Source of the DNA: an uncultured Lachnospiraceae bacterium
Lineage (GTDB): Bacteria; Bacillota; Clostridia; Lachnospirales; Lachnospiraceae
Assembly (NCBI GenBank): GCA_910578345.1
Contig: CAJTRA010000001.1
Location: forward strand, 168,115 to 232,114
DNA length: 64,000 nucleotides
Direction of reading: 5' to 3'
Shown here: piece by piece, positions 62,706 through 64,000 of the stretch
Position numbering within the stretch: the stretch's first letter is position 1
How the letters are laid out: each line of letters begins with the position of its first letter
The notes under the pieces: model-generated
What the model was told of the DNA's origin: nothing
What the model saw: the letters and a program-made list of their open reading frames with translations, nothing else
Databases searched by the model: none
Position numbers and translations under genes: made by a program

Positions 62706-64000
62706 TTAATCATCAGAAAAAAGCATTCCCTTTTCCTTCTTATACGCTTTACCCTCTCTTATTTCATAAATTACATCACAATTACGTATTGTCGTCAATC
62801 GATGTGCAATAATTATCAATGTCTTATAGCCCTGTAGGGCATCAATTGCTTCCATAACAGCATTCTCTGTATCATTGTCCAGCGCTGCTGTTGCTTCATC
62901 TAGCACTAAAATTTCCGGATCATTATATAATGCCCTGGCTATTGCTACCCTCTGCCTTTGTCCACCGGAAAACCGCGTGCCTCTTTCACCGAGAACAGTA
63001 TTCAAACCTTCTGGCAGATGTGATATCGTATTCATTAACTGAGCCTTTTCCACCGCTTTTCTTATCTTACTCTCATCAATATCCTTATCATCTATTCCAA
63101 AAGCAATATTATGTCGAATCGTATCATCTGTTAAGAAAACTGTCTGTGGTACGTATCCAATCATCCCTTTCCAAGAATCCATCATATGATAAATGCTTAT
63201 GCCATCAACCTCAATATCCCCCTGATTCGGTATCAATAATCCTAGTAAAATATCAGCCAACGTTGATTTTCCCGCACCAGATTCACCAATCAATGCAATG
63301 GATTTCCCTTTCGGAATCGTTAACTCTAAATTCCGAATCACATAATCAGGCATATTAGCATACTTCCAATACAAGTTTTTTATAACTATTTCCTTTTCGA
63401 AAAGCTTTCCTTCTCCTTCAATGTTTTGTCTCTGCACCCGGCTTTCCTTCTTAAAACTCTCTACTTCTTTCAAATTTGCATAAGTTGCATTTAGTGCCGG
63501 ACATGCACAGATTAGTTCATTAAATCCTGCGGATATTTTGCCAATCGAAGGTAATATCCTAAATGCCGCCATAGCAAACGCAGCCAATTGCGGAATAAAA
63601 GCTGCCGTATTACCCCCAGCAATAATTTTTATTCCTACTACGATAATCAGACCACTAATAAACACCGCCTCAATAAAATATGCCGGGCTCTCTGTAGCCA
63701 GAGTCCTCATAACTTCGGCTTTCTGCTGATTACTAAAGCTGACTTCATATTTATTGATAAAGTAATCTTCTCTGCGAAATACAAGCACATCTTTAATCCC
63801 TTGAAAAGATTCATACAGATATTTATTGACTTTAACCGTACATTCCCTATAATAATCACCTATTTTCTTCATCTTACTTCGAAAGACTATGATCAATAGC
63901 CCCAATGAAATCCCCATAAGAATAACAATACTCAATGCCATTGATAGATTGGCCTTTACAATATAAGCACAGATGCAGACAGCCGTTAATCCATCAGCCA
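62706..64000 (-). CDS. ABC exporter, fused membrane and ATPase domains, N-terminus beyond the right edge
   Basis: The frame is open to base 64000 (about 431 codons), so the N-terminal membrane helices are missing. The visible part has the last helices of an ABC type-1 membrane domain, then a complete nucleotide-binding domain: Walker A GESGAGKST, Q-loop GYVPQTVFL, signature FSGGQRQR, Walker B ILVLDEATAALD and switch IIAHRLTTI. It resembles PglK/MsbA-type exporters of lipid-linked oligosaccharides or lipids. An internal ATG at 63941 is not the start because the frame continues upstream as in-family sequence. Confidence 0.85.
   Translation of the reverse strand, partial: ADGLTAVCICAYIVKANLSMALSIVILMGISLGLLIIVFRSKMKKIGDYYRECTVKVNKYLYESFQGIKDVLVFRREDYFINKYEVSFSNQQKAEVMRTLATESPAYFIEAVFISGLIIVVGIKIIAGGNTAAFIPQLAAFAMAAFRILPSIGKISAGFNELICACPALNATYANLKEVESFKKESRVQRQNIEGEGKLFEKEIVIKNLYWKYANMPDYVIRNLELTIPKGKSIALIGESGAGKSTLADILLGLLIPNQGDIEVDGISIYHMMDSWKGMIGYVPQTVFLTDDTIRHNIAFGIDDKDIDESKIRKAVEKAQLMNTISHLPEGLNTVLGERGTRFSGGQRQRVAIARALYNDPEILVLDEATAALDNDTENAVMEAIDALQGYKTLIIIAHRLTTIRNCDVIYEIREGKAYKKEKGMLFSDD

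Noticed and set aside
63941..64000. ATG at 63941 as the true start of the ABC exporter
   Set aside because: The frame stays open to the window edge with sensible membrane-helix sequence and the domain would otherwise be truncated.
1..64000. CRISPR array, tRNA or rRNA genes, insertion sequences
   Set aside because: No regularly spaced repeats, cloverleaf-like stretches, ribosomal RNA sequence or transposase reading frames were seen on either strand.

Overview
The window looks like chromosomal DNA of a low-to-moderate GC Gram-positive Clostridia member, most likely a gut Lachnospiraceae. This is inferred from the protein families: acidic-linker surface proteins with BspA-type leucine-rich repeats and Ig-like repeats, a glucosaminidase fused to Ig-like repeats, the CotH/VTC/DUF4956 trio, NeuA/B/C/D sugar genes, and strong AGGAGG-type ribosome binding sites. 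I see no rRNA, tRNA, CRISPR array or insertion sequence. Almost everything is cell-envelope polysaccharide biosynthesis, with one antiviral operon embedded.

Layout. 1-9.3 kb (minus strand): two very large secreted proteins, the first running off the left edge. 9.5-16.2 kb (minus): a three-gene operon that I read as a RADAR antiphage system. It has rdrB (adenosine-deaminase fold, all metal and catalytic motifs present), rdrA (large P-loop ATPase) and an upstream TPR protein overlapping rdrA that I do not know as a RADAR component. 16.4-25.1 kb (minus, own promoter): DUF4956, VTC polyphosphate-polymerase domain, CotH kinase, LpxD-like acyltransferase, NodB-like deacetylase and two multipass GT-C-like proteins. 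25.3-36.9 kb (minus): a nonulosonic-acid capsule operon with a glycosyltransferase, LegB, a PtmE-like CBS/nucleotidyltransferase, NeuA, NeuD, NeuB, NeuC, a B12-binding radical SAM protein, a flippase and two acyltransferases, ending at a clear terminator.

37.0-37.8 kb is the main novelty. A tyrosine recombinase gene is enclosed by perfect 26-bp inverted repeats (37033-37058 and 37790-37815). Just inside the left repeat, and pointing outward to the left, is a near-consensus promoter (TTGCAA, 17 bp, TATAAT). The segment sits between two divergent polysaccharide operons: the nonulosonate operon on the left, and on the right (37.9-42.7 kb, plus) a GT2, a pyruvyltransferase-like protein, a radical SAM protein and a second flippase. 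I infer a self-encoded invertible promoter switch that chooses between two surface glycans. As sequenced, the promoter drives the left operon.

42.7-64 kb (minus): more envelope genes. They include an acyltransferase, a DUF6056 membrane protein, three glycosyltransferases, three tandem paralogous sulfatase-fold membrane proteins, a complete 2-aminoethylphosphonate pathway (PEP mutase with an N-terminal cytidylyltransferase domain, phosphonopyruvate decarboxylase, AEP transaminase, CTP-dependent nucleotidyltransferase), a YidC/TagF-like fusion, a small membrane protein under its own strong promoter, an SGNH-like protein, a frameshifted MBOAT acyltransferase and an ABC exporter cut by the right edge. 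Poly-G tracts of 8-10 bp lie inside three envelope genes and suggest a second, slippage-based layer of variation.
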